Source: Rhodocyclaceae bacterium (GTDB taxonomy: Bacteria; Pseudomonadota; Gammaproteobacteria; Burkholderiales; Rhodocyclaceae). From it: a DNA stretch of 56,718 bases. Of this stretch, positions 8,355-19,047 are shown piece by piece. The stretch covers positions 1 through 56,718 of the forward strand of contig JAQTNK010000028.1 of assembly GCA_028713915.1 (NCBI GenBank), given 5' to 3'. Both the position numbers and the translations under genes were made by a program. How positions within the stretch are numbered: the stretch's first letter is position 1; every line of letters begins with the position of its first letter. The notes below the pieces were generated by a model that was given only the letters and a program-made list of their open reading frames with translations, made no database searches and was not told where the DNA came from.

Positions 8355-11249
8355 ATGACAACGGAAAAATCCAATACCGAGGAATCACTTAGTTATCAAC
8401 ATACTGGCCAGCTCGGCCTACTACTTCCGCAAGAAATCTCCGGCGAGGTGCTGCTCGAGAAATATGCCAAAGGCAACGAGCGCGACGTACGCGACGTGCG
8501 CGCCCGCGTCGCCCACGCCCTGGCTGCCGTCGAGAATGAAGACAAGCGCGCCTATTGGGAAGCGAAGTTCCTCGAAGCACAGGAGAACGGCTTCGTTCCC
8601 GCCGGCCGCATCAATTCGGCTGCCGGCACCGATTTGTGTGCCACGCTGATCAACTGTTTCGTGCAACCGGTCGGCGATTCGATTTCCGACACCGTCGATG
8701 GCCGTCCCGGCATCTACACCGCCCTGTCGCAAGCGGCCGAGACCATGCGTCGCGGCGGCGGCGTCGGCTACGACTTCTCGTCCATCCGCCCGATCGGCGC
8801 CCATGTCAAGGGCACGCAGTCGCGCGCTTCCGGCCCCGTCTCCTACATGCGCGTGTTCGACCGCTCGTGCGAGACGGTCGAGTCGGCCGGCTCGCGCCGC
8901 GGCGCGCAAATGGGCGTGCTGCGCTGCGACCACCCGGACATCGAGGAATTCATCCGCGCCAAGGATGGCGGCGACCTCACCAACTTCAACATTTCGATCG
9001 GCGTCACCGACGAATTCATGCGCGCCGTCGAGTCCGACGGCGAAGTCGAACTCACGCACAAGGCCGCGCCCTGCGCCGACGTCAAGAACTCCGGCGCCTA
9101 CCAGCGCGACGACGGCCTCTGGGTCTATCGCAAGCTGCGCGCGCGCGAGCTGTGGGATCTGGTCATGCGCTCGACCTACGACCACGCCGAACCGGGCATC
9201 CTGTTCATCGACCGCATGAACCGCGACAACAACCTCAACTACTGCGAGACCATCGAGGCCACCAATCCCTGCGCGGAGCAGCCGCTGCCGCCCTACGGCT
9301 GCTGCTGCCTGGGCTCGATCAACCTGACCCGCTTCGTCAAGCACGCCTTCAGCGAGCAGGCCGAGTTCGATTATCAGTCGTTCGGCCGCGACATCGACGT
9401 CTCCACGCGCATGCTCGACAACGTGCTCGACGTCACCCACTGGCCGCTCGAACAGCAGCAGGACGAAGCGCGCGCCAAGCGCCGCATCGGTCTTGGCTTC
9501 ACCGGCCTGGGCGACGCGCTGATCATGCTGCGCCTCAAGTACGACACGGACGAAGCGCGCGCCATGGCGACGAAGATTTCCGAGTTCATGCGTGACCGCG
9601 CCTATCTCGCTTCCGTCGAACTCGCCCGCGAGCGCGGCTCCTTCCCCTTGTTCAACGCCGACCTGTATCTTTCCGGCGGCAACTTCGCCTCGCGCCTGCC
9701 GACCGAGATAAAGGAGCAGATCCGCCGCCACGGCCTGCGCAACTCCCATCTGCTCTCGATCGCGCCGACCGGCACGATTTCGCTGGCGTTCGCCGACAAC
9801 GCTTCCAACGGCATCGAGCCGCCCTTCTCCTGGGTCTATACGCGCAAGAAGCGGATGGCCGACGGCACGCTCAAGGAATACGCGGTCGAGGACTACGCCT
9901 GGCGTCTCTACAAGCACTTGGGCGGCGACACCAGCAAGCTGCCCGACTACTTCGTCACGGCGCTCGAGATCTCGGCCCACGCCCACAAGGACATGGTCGC
10001 CGCCGTCGCGCCCTGCATCGACACCGCCATTTCGAAGACGGTCAATGTTCCCGAGGACTACCCCTACGGCGAGTTCGAGAACCTCTACCTCGACGCCTGG
10101 AAGGCCGGCCTCAAGGGCCTCGCCACCTACCGTCCCAACAAGGTGCTCGGCTCGGTGCTGTCCGTCGAATCGACCGCCCAGGCCAACACGCAGAAGCAGC
10201 CGCAGGACGTCATCATCGACAGCGCCAACCGCCGCCTGTCGATCGGCGCGCTGCCGGCGCCGGTGCTGGCCTCCCTGCGCTGGCCGGGCCGCCCGCGCCT
10301 GCACGAAGGCAACGATTCGTGGACCTACATGATCGAGACGCCGCACGGCGAGTTCGCGCTGTTCGTCGGCCAGATCGCGAATGAGATGGGCCGCTCGGTG
10401 CCTTTCGAAGTCTGGGTCAACGGTGTCGAACAGCCGCGCGGCCTCGGCGCCGTGGCGAAGACGCTGTCGATGGACATGCGCGCCAACGACAAGGCCTGGC
10501 TCAAGCTCAAGCTCGACACGCTCGCCGCCACCGTCGGCGAAGAACCCTTCGAGATCCCGATGCCGCCGCACGGCGAGCGCCGCATCGTGCCGGGCGCCGT
10601 CTCGGCCCTGGCCCAGGTCATCCGCTGGCGCTGCGAACAGCTCGGCGCGCTCGAAGGCGACGGCCCCACGCCCGTGCTCGATGCCATGTTCTCGCGCGAC
10701 GAACCGAAGACCGGCACCGACGGCACCCTGTCCTGGACGGTGGACATCGTGAACCCCTCCTCGCGCGAGGAATTCGTCCTCGGCTTGAAGGAAATCACGC
10801 TGCCCGACGGCGTCACGCGGCCCTATTCGGCGTGGCTCTCGGGCAATTATCCGCGTGCGCTGGACGGGCTGGCCAAGCTGCTGACGCTCGACATGCGCGT
10901 CATGGACCCGGCCTGGATCGGCATGAAGCTGCGCAAGCTCACCAACTATCCCGAACCGCTCGGCGGCTTCATGGCCTTCGTTCCCGGCACGCGGCGCCAG
11001 CAGCACTGGCCGTCGACCGTCGCCTACCTGGCGCGGCTGATCATGCACCGCTACGCCATGCTCGGCATCCTCGACGAAAACGGCTATCCGACGCGCGAAA
11101 TGGGCATCCTCGAGAACCCCGCCGGCACCAAGGGCGAAGTCAAGGTCACGCGCGGCTCGCTGTGCGCCGAGTGCGGCAACATGACCGTGATCCGCAAGGA
11201 CGGCTGCGATTTCTGCACCGCCTGCGGCGCAGTCGGCAGCTGCGGCTAG
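8355..11249 (+). CDS. nrdJ: Adenosylcobalamin-dependent (class II) ribonucleotide reductase
   Basis: A 964-residue class II RNR. The catalytic barrel holds [42 protein letters not shown] (radical cysteine region) and [12 protein letters not shown]. The last third carries two tandem copies of a TSCPD-like unit, around residues 650-730 and 790-870, each with a related segment ([18 protein letters not shown] and [19 protein letters not shown]). The C terminus is a cysteine cluster, LCAECGN then [12 protein letters not shown], typical of the redox-active/zinc-ribbon tail. The enzyme makes deoxynucleotides with or without oxygen, using B12. Start ATG follows a GGAAAG element; the promoter has NrdR-type boxes. 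Confidence 0.95.
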   Translation: MTTEKSNTEESLSYQHTGQLGLLLPQEISGEVLLEKYAKGNERDVRDVRARVAHALAAVENEDKRAYWEAKFLEAQENGFVPAGRINSAAGTDLCATLINCFVQPVGDSISDTVDGRPGIYTALSQAAETMRRGGGVGYDFSSIRPIGAHVKGTQSRASGPVSYMRVFDRSCETVESAGSRRGAQMGVLRCDHPDIEEFIRAKDGGDLTNFNISIGVTDEFMRAVESDGEVELTHKAAPCADVKNSGAYQRDDGLWVYRKLRARELWDLVMRSTYDHAEPGILFIDRMNRDNNLNYCETIEATNPCAEQPLPPYGCCCLGSINLTRFVKHAFSEQAEFDYQSFGRDIDVSTRMLDNVLDVTHWPLEQQQDEARAKRRIGLGFTGLGDALIMLRLKYDTDEARAMATKISEFMRDRAYLASVELARERGSFPLFNADLYLSGGNFASRLPTEIKEQIRRHGLRNSHLLSIAPTGTISLAFADNASNGIEPPFSWVYTRKKRMADGTLKEYAVEDYAWRLYKHLGGDTSKLPDYFVTALEISAHAHKDMVAAVAPCIDTAISKTVNVPEDYPYGEFENLYLDAWKAGLKGLATYRPNKVLGSVLSVESTAQANTQKQPQDVIIDSANRRLSIGALPAPVLASLRWPGRPRLHEGNDSWTYMIETPHGEFALFVGQIANEMGRSVPFEVWVNGVEQPRGLGAVAKTLSMDMRANDKAWLKLKLDTLAATVGEEPFEIPMPPHGERRIVPGAVSALAQVIRWRCEQLGALEGDGPTPVLDAMFSRDEPKTGTDGTLSWTVDIVNPSSREEFVLGLKEITLPDGVTRPYSAWLSGNYPRALDGLAKLLTLDMRVMDPAWIGMKLRKLTNYPEPLGGFMAFVPGTRRQQHWPSTVAYLARLIMHRYAMLGILDENGYPTREMGILENPAGTKGEVKVTRGSLCAECGNMTVIRKDGCDFCTACGAVGSCG

Positions 11250-11288
11250 CCTAAGCGGCTGCGCGGCGACTCGGCAGCGGTGCACGAC

Positions 11289-11316
11289 AGGCCCATCTCC
11301 CCAGGGAGATGGGCCT
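11289..11316. terminator. Bidirectional terminator-like hairpin between nrdJ and dsrE2
   Basis: A perfect 12-bp stem, AGGCCCATCTCC pairing with GGAGATGGGCCT, around a CCAG loop. It lies between the convergent nrdJ and DsrE-family genes. A short T-rich stretch (TTGTCGTTT) follows on the plus strand; the tail is weak, but stem strength and position fit a shared terminator. Confidence 0.75.
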
Positions 11317-11323
11317 TGTCGTT

Positions 11324-11953
11324 TCAGACGAACAGACAGACGTCGGCGTTCTGCGCCTCGGCCAGATAGCTCGTCGCCCCAATCCATTCCGCGATCTCGG
11401 GTATGAACTCGTCCTGGCGATAGCTGAACAGGTCGACCGTCATCTGGCACGCCAGCAAGCGCACCTCGGATTCGATGCAGATATCGCGCAGTTCCTTGAT
11501 GCTGGCCACACCCTTGGACTTGACGGTCTGCTCCATCATCGTCGTCGCCATGCTCTCGAAGCCGGGCATATTGCCGGCCACGAGATTGGGAATCGGCAGA
11601 TTCATCTGCCTGAGCCATTGCGGGCCGAACGGCAGCTTCATCGGCATGGCCGGATTGCCCAGCGGAGAGACCTTGATGCTGAGGTCCTTCTTGAGCAGTT
11701 CCAGCCCGTAGAAGGTGAAGAAGATCGACGCCTTCCAGCCCAAGGCAGCCGCCGTCGAGGCCAGGATGAATGGCGGGTAGGCCATGTCCATCGTGCCTTT
11801 CGTCGCGATGATGGCGAGCGACCGGGTCTTCGCCGCCGCCCGCTGGGCCAGTTGCTCTTCGAGGCGGCGGTCGAACCAGGCTTCCAGGCTCGCCATATCC
11901 GTGGGCAAGGGCTGGGGACGACGGTCCGGGACTTGCAGTTTGGCTAGGCTCAT
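11324..11953 (-). CDS. DsrE2-like protein (DsrE/DsrF/DrsH-like family)
   Basis: A 209-residue member of the DsrE2 branch. The N-terminal 40 residues are charged and helical; the DsrE-like fold then starts at SLAIIATKGTMDMAYPPFILAS, and the signature KELRDICIESEVRLLACQMTVDLF holds two cysteines, the second being the usual persulfide-carrying position. Hydrophobic segments are short (family members often associate with membranes). It lies 10 bp downstream of a tusA-like gene; TusA-DsrE2 pairs are established partners in cytoplasmic sulfur transfer. Regulation is probably by the adjacent TetR protein. Confidence 0.85.
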   Translation of the reverse strand: MSLAKLQVPDRRPQPLPTDMASLEAWFDRRLEEQLAQRAAAKTRSLAIIATKGTMDMAYPPFILASTAAALGWKASIFFTFYGLELLKKDLSIKVSPLGNPAMPMKLPFGPQWLRQMNLPIPNLVAGNMPGFESMATTMMEQTVKSKGVASIKELRDICIESEVRLLACQMTVDLFSYRQDEFIPEIAEWIGATSYLAEAQNADVCLFV

Positions 11954-11963
11954 GATGTTCCCC

Positions 11964-12191
11964 TCAGGACTTGCGAATGAGGAATTCGAAGTTGCTGCCG
12001 GCCAGTTGCGAAGCCAGCAGCGTGTTGCCGGTCTGCGCGCAAAAAGCTTCCATGTCCTTGACGGAACCCGGATCGGTTGACACCACCTTGAGCGTGTCGC
12101 CGGCTGGCATGCCGTTCAAGGCTTTCTTGGCACGCAGAATGGGCAAGGGGCAGTTGAGGCCGCGCGCATCGAGGGTCTGGTTCGCTTCCAT
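11964..12191 (-). CDS. TusA-family sulfur carrier protein
   Basis: A 75-residue SirA/TusA-like protein. LDARGLNCPLPILRAKKAL carries the hallmark CPxP motif, whose cysteine forms a persulfide. I start at MEANQTLD because an AAAGGAGA element lies a few bases upstream; a longer in-frame start adds 12 residues with no support and would eat into the 5' leader. It is the first gene of a two-gene unit with the DsrE2-like gene. The 17-bp operator is 38-54 bp upstream of its start. The symbol tusA is not given because it may be a sulfur-oxidation paralogue, not the tRNA thiolation protein. Confidence 0.87.
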   Translation of the reverse strand: MEANQTLDARGLNCPLPILRAKKALNGMPAGDTLKVVSTDPGSVKDMEAFCAQTGNTLLASQLAGSNFEFLIRKS

Positions 12192-12228
12192 AAGAGTCTC
12201 CTTTGGGTTGGCATGACGGTGCTGCATT

Positions 12229-12245
12229 AATAGACCGGTCGGTCA
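12229..12245. promoter_or_regulatory. TetR-type operator upstream of tusA-dsrE2
   Basis: AATAGACCGGTCGGTCA, identical over 17 bp to the site at 12911-12927 upstream of the TetR gene. The core TAGACC-N4-GGTCAA is an imperfect palindrome of the form reported for NemR-like TetR regulators (TAGACC-N4-GGTCTA, from memory). Two identical copies at the two promoters of one locus are strong evidence for a shared regulator. Confidence 0.8.
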
Positions 12246-12256
12246 AATGACAGGTC

Positions 12257-12277
12257 AAAAAAAAAGCCCGGATGGGC
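12257..12277 (-). terminator. Terminator-like element after the tetR gene
   Basis: On the minus strand GCCC-ATCC-GGGC is followed by nine T residues, 20 bp after the tetR stop codon and before the tusA operator. The stem is only 4 bp, so termination strength is uncertain, but the uninterrupted T-tract and the position fit. Confidence 0.55.
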
Positions 12278-12296
12278 GGTTGAGAAGAACGAACTT

Positions 12297-12905
12297 TCAA
12301 TGCTTCACTTCAATCCTCAATGTCTTGATGGCCGGGCCCAGCTGCAGGATCACGTCCGGATCGTTGCGCGTCTTGGCCAGCAGGATGACGCCTTCCAGGT
12401 AGGCCAGCATGGCTGTCGCCGTGGCTTCGCTGTCCAGGGGCGCCAGCGCGCCGGCCGCGACGGCCTCGTCCAGGGTGAGGCGAAACTTCTCCCTGGCCTT
12501 GTCGAATACGGCATTCAGCTTCGCCCGCATGACATCGTCGCGGGTGCTGATCTCCAGCGCCAAGTTGCCGAACAGGCATCCAGGCATCCGTCCGTCGATG
12601 TCCTTGGCCGCCTTTTGCCAGTAGTAGGCGGCGTCGACCATGTAGTCCAGGCGTTCGACGGGAAGCAGATTCCGGTCGAACGCCTCGGCCACGAAGCCGT
12701 GAGCCCAATCGTCGGCCATGTCGTCGATCACCGCCATCGCAAGGTCGCGCTTGGATGGAAAGAAGTGGTAAAAACTACCCTTTTGGACTCTGGCGCCTTC
12801 GCAAATTTCCTGGATGCCCACATCGGCATAGCTGCGGCCATGGAACATCTCGCGCGCGGTGGCGAGGATGCGGGTACGGGTGTCGGTCTCCGGGTTCATC
12901 AGCAT
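12297..12905 (-). CDS. TetR-family regulator, NemR-like
   Basis: A 202-residue TetR protein. The helix-turn-helix is in TRILATAREMFHGRSYADVGIQEIC...KGSFYHFFPSKRDLAMAV at residues about 11-55. The ligand domain includes RMPGCLFGNLALEIS, which places a cysteine where E. coli NemR has its redox-sensing Cys106 (SGCL); another cysteine is in the DNA-binding domain (QEICEGA). A second possible start is MNPETD at 12899; no strong ribosome site decides between them. Identical operators lie just upstream of this gene and upstream of tusA-dsrE2, so it probably represses both. An electrophile or reactive-sulfur signal is an inference. Confidence 0.88.
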   Translation of the reverse strand: MLMNPETDTRTRILATAREMFHGRSYADVGIQEICEGARVQKGSFYHFFPSKRDLAMAVIDDMADDWAHGFVAEAFDRNLLPVERLDYMVDAAYYWQKAAKDIDGRMPGCLFGNLALEISTRDDVMRAKLNAVFDKAREKFRLTLDEAVAAGALAPLDSEATATAMLAYLEGVILLAKTRNDPDVILQLGPAIKTLRIEVKH

Positions 12906-12910
12906 ATGAT

Positions 12911-12927
12911 AATAGACCGGTCGGTCA
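12911..12927. promoter_or_regulatory. TetR-type operator upstream of the tetR gene
   Basis: Exact 17-bp copy of the site at 12229-12245 (AATAGACCGGTCGGTCA), 6 bp upstream of the tetR start. The overlap with the likely promoter implies autorepression. Confidence 0.8.
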
Positions 12928-13257
12928 AGTCAAGTGGATTCTTTCGACGGCGGCTTGGACGTTGCGCGCGTCGCCGGGACAGCGGCGCCGTAGCGCCGGC
13001 TACGCCAATACCGGCATTCGTCCCTTGTGCAGATATGCTCGATGGCTTACCCTTTAACCTGATTGCATGGCGGCCGGACGGCCGCCGTCGATATGCCGTT
13101 TAGCTCGCCGCAGGATGACGCAATGAGAAACGCATTTCTACCGTGCCGCTAGCCTGTCCATGACGCATCGGATAGATCGAAGACACGGAACCGATGGCGA
13201 AACCTGCGGCGCATGCCATGAGGCCGTCGCACCTTGCCGCGACGGCCTCGCCAGGCA
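12928..13257. other. Intergenic region between tetR and the MHYT hybrid kinase
   Basis: 330 bp without a convincing gene. A 7-bp GC stem (GGCGGCC-GGAC-GGCCGCC) lies around 13070. Short open frames on the plus strand (for example a 22-codon frame ending near 13101) have no ribosome-binding site. This region should hold the promoters of the divergent tetR and kinase genes. Confidence 0.5.
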
Positions 13258-16200
13258 ATGGTGAACTTCTTCCACATCGCTGTCGCCCCGCCCGACGCCA
13301 GCCTGCTGTACTTCGGCCATTACGACTTCCTGCTGGTCGCCTTTTCGGTGGCGCTGGCGATCTTCGCCTCGTATGCGTCGCTGCAGGTTTCCCACCAGGT
13401 GGCGACGGCGACCACCAACCGGGCAAGACGCCGCTGGCTTGCGGTCGGCGGGCTGTGCATGGGCGCGGGCATCTGGACCATGCATTTCGTCGGCATGCTG
13501 GCCTTCACGTTGCCGTGCGCCACCCGTTACGACCCGACGATAACGCTGCTCTCCATGATTCCCGGAATTCTGGCCAGCACGCTGGCCATGACGCTCATCA
13601 GCCGCCAGGCCATTTCCCGGGCTCGCCTGGTCGCCGGCGGAACGCTCCTCGGCGCCGGCATCGGCGCCATGCACTATGCGGGCATGGCTGCCTATCGGCT
13701 GGACGGCCTGATTCGGTACGACCTGAGACTGTTCCTGCTGTCGATCCTGGTTGCCGTCGTCCTGGCGACGCTGGCCATCTGGATCAAGTTCCGGCTGCAG
13801 TCCCGGCGCGCCTTTGCACCCGCGATCGGCGCAGTCGTCATGGGCTCGGCAGTTTCGGGCATGCACTACACGGCCATGGCGGCGGCCTATTTCATCCGCC
13901 AGGACGGCATCTCCGCAGCCGGTCCGGCATTGACGCCGACTTTCTTGGCTTCCATCGTGCTGGCCGTTACCAGCGCGATCATCGTCATCACCCTCGTCGC
14001 CATATTCCTGGGCCGGCCGCGCATCCACTCGGCCGGCGAAATCTACCGGTTGGCGAGCGTGCCGATCCTGGTCTGGTGCGCGCTGGCCTGGATCAGCGCC
14101 TCCTACTACAGCGCCCGTGCCGCCGACCGCGCCTACGACGAGGGCCTGGCGCGAGCGCGCCAACAAGCCGATGACGTTGCCGACGACATCAATGGCGCGC
14201 TCGCGGACCTGCGCTCCATCCCGCAAGCCCTGGTCGACACGCGCATGGTGCGGCAACAATTGGCACGTTTCGGCCCGGCCGCCAAGAGCTCGCCGCGGGG
14301 GTATGCGCAGCGCAAGCAAGCGTGGAGAGACGATGCGGCGCTGTCCGCGCTCGACACCTTCTTCGCCATCGCCGCGACCGGAGTCAACGCCGACGCCGTT
14401 TGGATGCTCGACGCGGCGGGCGACTGCGTCGCCGCCAGCAATGCCGGAACCGCCTACAGTTTCGTCGGCTCCGAGTACAGCGAGCGCGAATATTTCCGCC
14501 AGGCAAAGGCCGGCCGACCGGGCCAGCAATATGCCATTGGCAAGGTGCGCAAGACACCGGGACTGTTCTATTCCGCCCCCGTGCGCGACCATCAGGGCCG
14601 TTTCCTCGGCGCCGTCGTCGCCAAGCGCGACATTTCCAACTTCCAGCGCTGGACCAAGTCGGCAAACGCCTTCATCGCCGATGCCGACGGTGTCGTCGTC
14701 CTGGCCGAGGACAGCGATTTCCAGTATCGGGCTTTGCCCGGCGCCGCGGCGCTGCGCCTGCCTGCCGAGCGCCTGGCCGCACGCTACCAGCGGCAAACCG
14801 TCACGCCTTTGGACATCCGCCCGTGGCAAGACGGCCGCTATGGCGAACTCGTCACCCTGGGCGCCAGCGCCACGCCGGTCATCCTCGTAGCGCGCACCAT
14901 TGCCGACGCCGGCATCACGGTCCATGTTCCCATGCCGCTGCCCGACGTCCAGCGCATCGACGCTAAGCGGCCGTGGATTTTCCTGTTGTTCGCCGTCGCC
15001 GGCGCCATGCTGATCGTCGCCGTCGTAGCCGTCGTGCTCTATCTGCGCGCCAATCGGGAAGCGCGGGACGTCGCCGAAAGCGCCAGCCGCGCGAAGTCCG
15101 AGTTCCTCGCCAACATGAGCCACGAGATACGCACGCCGATGAATGCGATCATCGGGCTGACCTACCTCTTGCGGCGCGGCCACAGCGATGCCGCGCAGAA
15201 GGAAAAGCTCGACAAGATCGCCGATGCCTCCCGCCACCTGCTCTCGGTGATCAACGACATTCTCGACTTCTCCAAGATCGAGGCAGGCAAGCTGGGCTTG
15301 AGCGTCGCCGACTTCGCCTTCGACCGCATGCTTGACAATGTCATCTCGATGATCGGCCCGAAGGTGCGCGAAAAGCGCCTCGAGCTCTCCGTGGCACGCG
15401 ACGACCTGCCGCCGGTGCTGGTCGGCGACGCCACGCGCGTGGCGCAGGCGCTGCTCAACTATCTGAGCAATGCCGTCAAATTCACCGAACACGGGCGCAT
15501 CGCCGTGCGCATTTCCAAGGTCGAGGAATCAGACGCCGACGTGCTCGTCCGCTTCGAAGTCACGGATACCGGCATCGGCATCGCGCCGGAAAAGATCCCA
15601 AGCCTGTTCGCCGCATTTGAGCAGGCCGATGCGACGACGTCGCGCCGCTACGGCGGCACCGGTCTTGGGCTTGCCATCACGCGGCGACTGTCGTGGCTCA
15701 TGGGCGGCAACGTCGGCGCGCAAAGCACGCCCGGCGAAGGCAGCAGCTTCTGGTTTACCGCCCGGCTCGGCAAGAGCCGCCTCTCCCTGCAGGACCTGGC
15801 CAAGCCCTCCGCCGCGCTCGGACGCATTTCGCAAGCGCTGCCGGCCGGTTGCCGCATCCTGCTGGTCGAAGACAACCGCATCAACCAGGACGTCGCCGTC
15901 GAACTGCTGACGGGCATCGGGCTGACCGTCGAGCTCGCCAACGACGGGCTCGAGGCCATCGAGAAAGTGCACGACGGCGGCTACGACCTGATCCTCATGG
16001 ACATTCAGATGCCCGTCATGGATGGTCTCGAGGCGACGCGCGTCATTCGCGGCTTGGACGGTTGCGCGACGCTGCCGATCCTGGCGATGACCGCCAACGC
16101 CTTCGACGAGGATCGCGAGCGTTGCGTGGCTGCCGGCATGAACGACTTCGTCGCCAAGCCGGTCGATCCCGAGCACCTATACGCTACGCTGCTGCGTTGG

Positions 16201-16863
16201 CTGCCGGGAGCGGCGATGACGCCGCCTCCGTCCGCGCCGGCCGCGGACGCCACGCTGCCTGCCGCACTCGCGAAGATCCCCGGCCTGAATGCCGAGCAAG
16301 GGCTGCGAGTGTTGAACGGCCATGGCGCCGCGTACCTGCGCCTGCTGCGCCAATTCGCCGTCGACCACGCCGCGGACGGCAGCCGCCTGCGCGCCTGCAT
16401 GGCCGCCGGCGATCGCGCAGAGGGCGGGCGCCTGGCCCATGCCCTGAAGGGAAGTGCGGGCAATCTGGGAGCGACGGGCGTGCAGCGTCTGGCGACCGAA
16501 CTGGAGGCGGCCGTCAAGGGCGGACAGGACGCGCCGGCCCTCGACCGGCTGGTCGAAACGCTCGATACCGAGCTCCAGCAGTTGACGGCGGCGATCGGCG
16601 CCGCCCTGCCCGATGCGGCATCCTACGCAGGCGACGTGGATTGGACAGTGGTGCGGCAGGTGCTGGCCGAGCTGGAGTCAGCGCTGGCGCTCGGCAGCAT
16701 GCAGGCCAACCAGATCATCGAGGCGCACGCCAAACTGCTCGAAGCCGCGCTCGAAACCTCGGGCATCGAACTGGTGCAGCGCATCGAGCATTTCCTCTAC
16801 CCCGAGGCGCAGGAAACACTCGCGCGAGTGCGGGCGGAAAGAGCCGAACTGGCGGTACCATGA
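13258..16863 (+). CDS. MHYT / Cache-type hybrid sensor histidine kinase
   Basis: A 1201-residue membrane protein. Residues about 15-260 form an MHYT sensor: three repeats, TMHFVGM, AMHYAGM and GMHYTAM, each in a transmembrane pair, proposed in the family to bind copper and sense O2, CO or NO. A further transmembrane helix leads to an extracytoplasmic Cache-like region (residues about 295-560; [41 protein letters not shown]) and a last helix near 580-600. The cytoplasmic part is HisKA ([18 protein letters not shown]), HATPase ([15 protein letters not shown]), a receiver ([13 protein letters not shown]) and an HPt-like domain ([13 protein letters not shown]). I start at MVNFFHI; the upstream TTG extension is unsupported. 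It overlaps the next kinase gene by ATGA. Confidence 0.92.
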   Translation: MVNFFHIAVAPPDASLLYFGHYDFLLVAFSVALAIFASYASLQVSHQVATATTNRARRRWLAVGGLCMGAGIWTMHFVGMLAFTLPCATRYDPTITLLSMIPGILASTLAMTLISRQAISRARLVAGGTLLGAGIGAMHYAGMAAYRLDGLIRYDLRLFLLSILVAVVLATLAIWIKFRLQSRRAFAPAIGAVVMGSAVSGMHYTAMAAAYFIRQDGISAAGPALTPTFLASIVLAVTSAIIVITLVAIFLGRPRIHSAGEIYRLASVPILVWCALAWISASYYSARAADRAYDEGLARARQQADDVADDINGALADLRSIPQALVDTRMVRQQLARFGPAAKSSPRGYAQRKQAWRDDAALSALDTFFAIAATGVNADAVWMLDAAGDCVAASNAGTAYSFVGSEYSEREYFRQAKAGRPGQQYAIGKVRKTPGLFYSAPVRDHQGRFLGAVVAKRDISNFQRWTKSANAFIADADGVVVLAEDSDFQYRALPGAAALRLPAERLAARYQRQTVTPLDIRPWQDGRYGELVTLGASATPVILVARTIADAGITVHVPMPLPDVQRIDAKRPWIFLLFAVAGAMLIVAVVAVVLYLRANREARDVAESASRAKSEFLANMSHEIRTPMNAIIGLTYLLRRGHSDAAQKEKLDKIADASRHLLSVINDILDFSKIEAGKLGLSVADFAFDRMLDNVISMIGPKVREKRLELSVARDDLPPVLVGDATRVAQALLNYLSNAVKFTEHGRIAVRISKVEESDADVLVRFEVTDTGIGIAPEKIPSLFAAFEQADATTSRRYGGTGLGLAITRRLSWLMGGNVGAQSTPGEGSSFWFTARLGKSRLSLQDLAKPSAALGRISQALPAGCRILLVEDNRINQDVAVELLTGIGLTVELANDGLEAIEKVHDGGYDLILMDIQMPVMDGLEATRVIRGLDGCATLPILAMTANAFDEDRERCVAAGMNDFVAKPVDPEHLYATLLRWLPGAAMTPPPSAPAADATLPAALAKIPGLNAEQGLRVLNGHGAAYLRLLRQFAVDHAADGSRLRACMAAGDRAEGGRLAHALKGSAGNLGATGVQRLATELEAAVKGGQDAPALDRLVETLDTELQQLTAAIGAALPDAASYAGDVDWTVVRQVLAELESALALGSMQANQIIEAHAKLLEAALETSGIELVQRIEHFLYPEAQETLARVRAERAELAVP

Positions 16864-18638
16864 GCCCGGGGGATGACATGGATGCCGACGAGGTCGTAGA
16901 GATGAAGCGGGCAACGATTCTGGCAGTGGACGACGATCCGGCGAACCTGCGGGTTCTGGGCCGGCTGCTGCAGCCGCATTACCACGTTCTGGCAGCCCCT
17001 TCGGGCGAGCGCGCGTTGGAGCGCGCCGTCGCCACCCCGCAGCCGGATCTCATCCTGCTCGACGTCATGATGTCCGGCATGGACGGCCACGAAGTGCTCG
17101 CCCGCCTGCGCGACAACCCTGCCACCCGCAACATTCCGGTCATCTTCGTATCCGGGCTGGATTCCGCCGCCGACGAAGAAAAGGGTCTCAAGCTCGGCGC
17201 CGCCGATTACCTGACCAAGCCGTTTCGGCCATCCGTCGTGCTGGCGCGCGTGCGCATGCAGCTCGAACTCAAGCGCGCCCGCGACGTGCTGGCGAACCAG
17301 AAGGTGAACCTGGAGGCAGAAGTCTCGCGCCGCGGGGAGATCCTGCATTCCATCACCACCGCCGCCCAGGATGCCATCATCATGATGGACGGCGATGGCC
17401 GGATCGCTTTCTGGAACCTGGCGGCGGAGAGAATCTTCGGTTACGCGGCGGAAGAAGTGCTGGGGCGGGATTTGCATCGCCTGCTCGTGCCGCCGCGGTT
17501 CCTTGCGGCATGGATGGAGGGCTTCGCGGCCTTCCGCGCCACCGGTGCCGGCACCGCCGTCGGCAAGACCCTGGAACTGCAGGCGCTGCGCCAGGACGCC
17601 AGCGAGTTTCCCATCGAGATATCCCTGGCGTCGATCAGGCTTGGCAATGCCTGGTGGGCGATCGGCATCGTCCGCGACATCACCCAGCGCAAGTGGATGG
17701 AAGCCGAGCTGACCACCGAGATGGCGACGCTGGCCGGCCTCAACGACGAGTACCGGGAAATCAACGACAAGCTCATCCAGGTGCAGAACCAGTTGCTGCA
17801 ATCCGAAAAGCTCGCCTCCATCGGCTTGCTGGCTGCCGGCGTGGCCCACGAGATCAACAATCCGATCGGTTTCGTCAATTCCAATCTCGGCACGCTGAAT
17901 GCCTACGTCGGCAACCTGCTCGCCGTGATCGATGCCTATGAAAGTGCCGCCGCGAAACTGCCCGACGCCTCGGCGGCCTTCGCGCCGGTGGCGAATCTCA
18001 AGGCCGAGCTCGATCTGCCCTACCTGAAAAGCGATGTCGTCGCCCTCGTCGCGGAATCGCTCGACGGACTCGATCGCGTCAAGAAAATTGTCCAGTCGCT
18101 GAAGGATTTTTCGCGCGTCGACAGCGAGGAAACCTGGCGAGCGGAGGACATCCGCACGGGAATCGACAGCACGCTCAACGTCGTCTGGAACGAACTCAAG
18201 TACAAGTGCGAGTTGCGCAAGGAATACGGCGACATCCCGCCCATCGAGTGCCTGCTCTCGCATCTGAACCAGGTGTTCATGAACCTCCTGGTCAACGCCG
18301 CCCAGGCCATCGAGAACCACGGCATCATCACCATTCGCACGGGCCGCCAGGGCGACGAGGTGTGGGTCGACATCGCCGACACCGGCAAAGGCATTCCGGC
18401 CGAACACATCGCCCGCATCTTCGATCCCTTCTTCACCACCAAACCGGTCGGCAAAGGCACCGGGCTGGGCTTGTCAGTATCCTACAGCATCGTCGAAAAG
18501 CATCATGGCCGCATCGAGGTCAAGAGCGAAGTCGGCGTCGGCACCACTTTCCGCATCTGGCTGCCGATAAGACATCGCGCCGAAGCCTCGGCGCGAAGCC
18601 CAGAAGGCAGCGAAATGCCGGCTCTCGCCGGCCGCTAG
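16860..18638 (+). CDS. Receiver-PAS-histidine kinase
   Basis: A 592-residue soluble kinase with no transmembrane segment. An N-terminal receiver ([33 protein letters not shown]) is followed by a PAS domain (residues about 165-285, [22 protein letters not shown]), a coiled region, HisKA ([25 protein letters not shown]) and HATPase ([33 protein letters not shown]). The start codon overlaps the stop of the MHYT hybrid kinase, so the two are co-translated; the HPt of the first could phosphorylate the receiver of the second. A second ATG at 16878 is also possible. Confidence 0.9.
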   Translation: MSPGDDMDADEVVEMKRATILAVDDDPANLRVLGRLLQPHYHVLAAPSGERALERAVATPQPDLILLDVMMSGMDGHEVLARLRDNPATRNIPVIFVSGLDSAADEEKGLKLGAADYLTKPFRPSVVLARVRMQLELKRARDVLANQKVNLEAEVSRRGEILHSITTAAQDAIIMMDGDGRIAFWNLAAERIFGYAAEEVLGRDLHRLLVPPRFLAAWMEGFAAFRATGAGTAVGKTLELQALRQDASEFPIEISLASIRLGNAWWAIGIVRDITQRKWMEAELTTEMATLAGLNDEYREINDKLIQVQNQLLQSEKLASIGLLAAGVAHEINNPIGFVNSNLGTLNAYVGNLLAVIDAYESAAAKLPDASAAFAPVANLKAELDLPYLKSDVVALVAESLDGLDRVKKIVQSLKDFSRVDSEETWRAEDIRTGIDSTLNVVWNELKYKCELRKEYGDIPPIECLLSHLNQVFMNLLVNAAQAIENHGIITIRTGRQGDEVWVDIADTGKGIPAEHIARIFDPFFTTKPVGKGTGLGLSVSYSIVEKHHGRIEVKSEVGVGTTFRIWLPIRHRAEASARSPEGSEMPALAGR

Positions 18639-18801
18639 CGCCGCACTCGCGCGCGGCGTCGAACGCCAAAATATTGTAAGATTCGCTCCTATGGTTCCAG
18701 GCTTTCGTCCAGCCCACAATGACGTGTTCCCGAATACCCTGAGCACACGCTTATTAACCAGGAACGCCGTTCGCTAGCGTTGCCGCAATTTCCGTATTTC
18801 C

Positions 18802-19026
18802 ATGTCCGATACCGCCTACTGCTATCACTGCGGGACCCACCATCCCAAGGAAGAAATGCGCCAAATCGAAACCAAGGGAGGCAAGCGCTGGCGCTGCATC
18901 AAGAGCATCGCGGCAACCAAGCAGGGCCGCGAAGAACGCGAAGCCTTCGGGCGGCAGACGACCGCCATCAACAAGGCGGAAGCGCAGAGCAAGAAGGCGC
19001 GCATCACGCTCGCCGTGGAGCGTTAG
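18802..19026 (+). CDS. Small protein with zinc-ribbon-like cysteines, unknown function
   Basis: A 74-residue basic protein. The N-terminal half has YCYHCGTHHPKEEMRQIETK then WRCIKSI: one CxxC, two histidines and a third cysteine, which could bind a metal. The C-terminal half is lysine/arginine-rich and probably helical. I do not recognise a named family. It is preceded by a 160-bp gap that is more AT-rich than the surroundings and may contain its promoter. It converges with the 91-residue unknown gene 21 bp downstream. Confidence 0.6.
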   Translation: MSDTAYCYHCGTHHPKEEMRQIETKGGKRWRCIKSIAATKQGREEREAFGRQTTAINKAEAQSKKARITLAVER

Positions 19027-19047
19027 CAGCGCGACGCGGACGGCCGC

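Noticed and set aside
8421-11618. 1065-codon open frame on the minus strand, antisense to nrdJ
   Set aside because: High-GC codon shadow of a well-supported gene; low-complexity Arg/Ala/Gly-rich translation without domain motifs.
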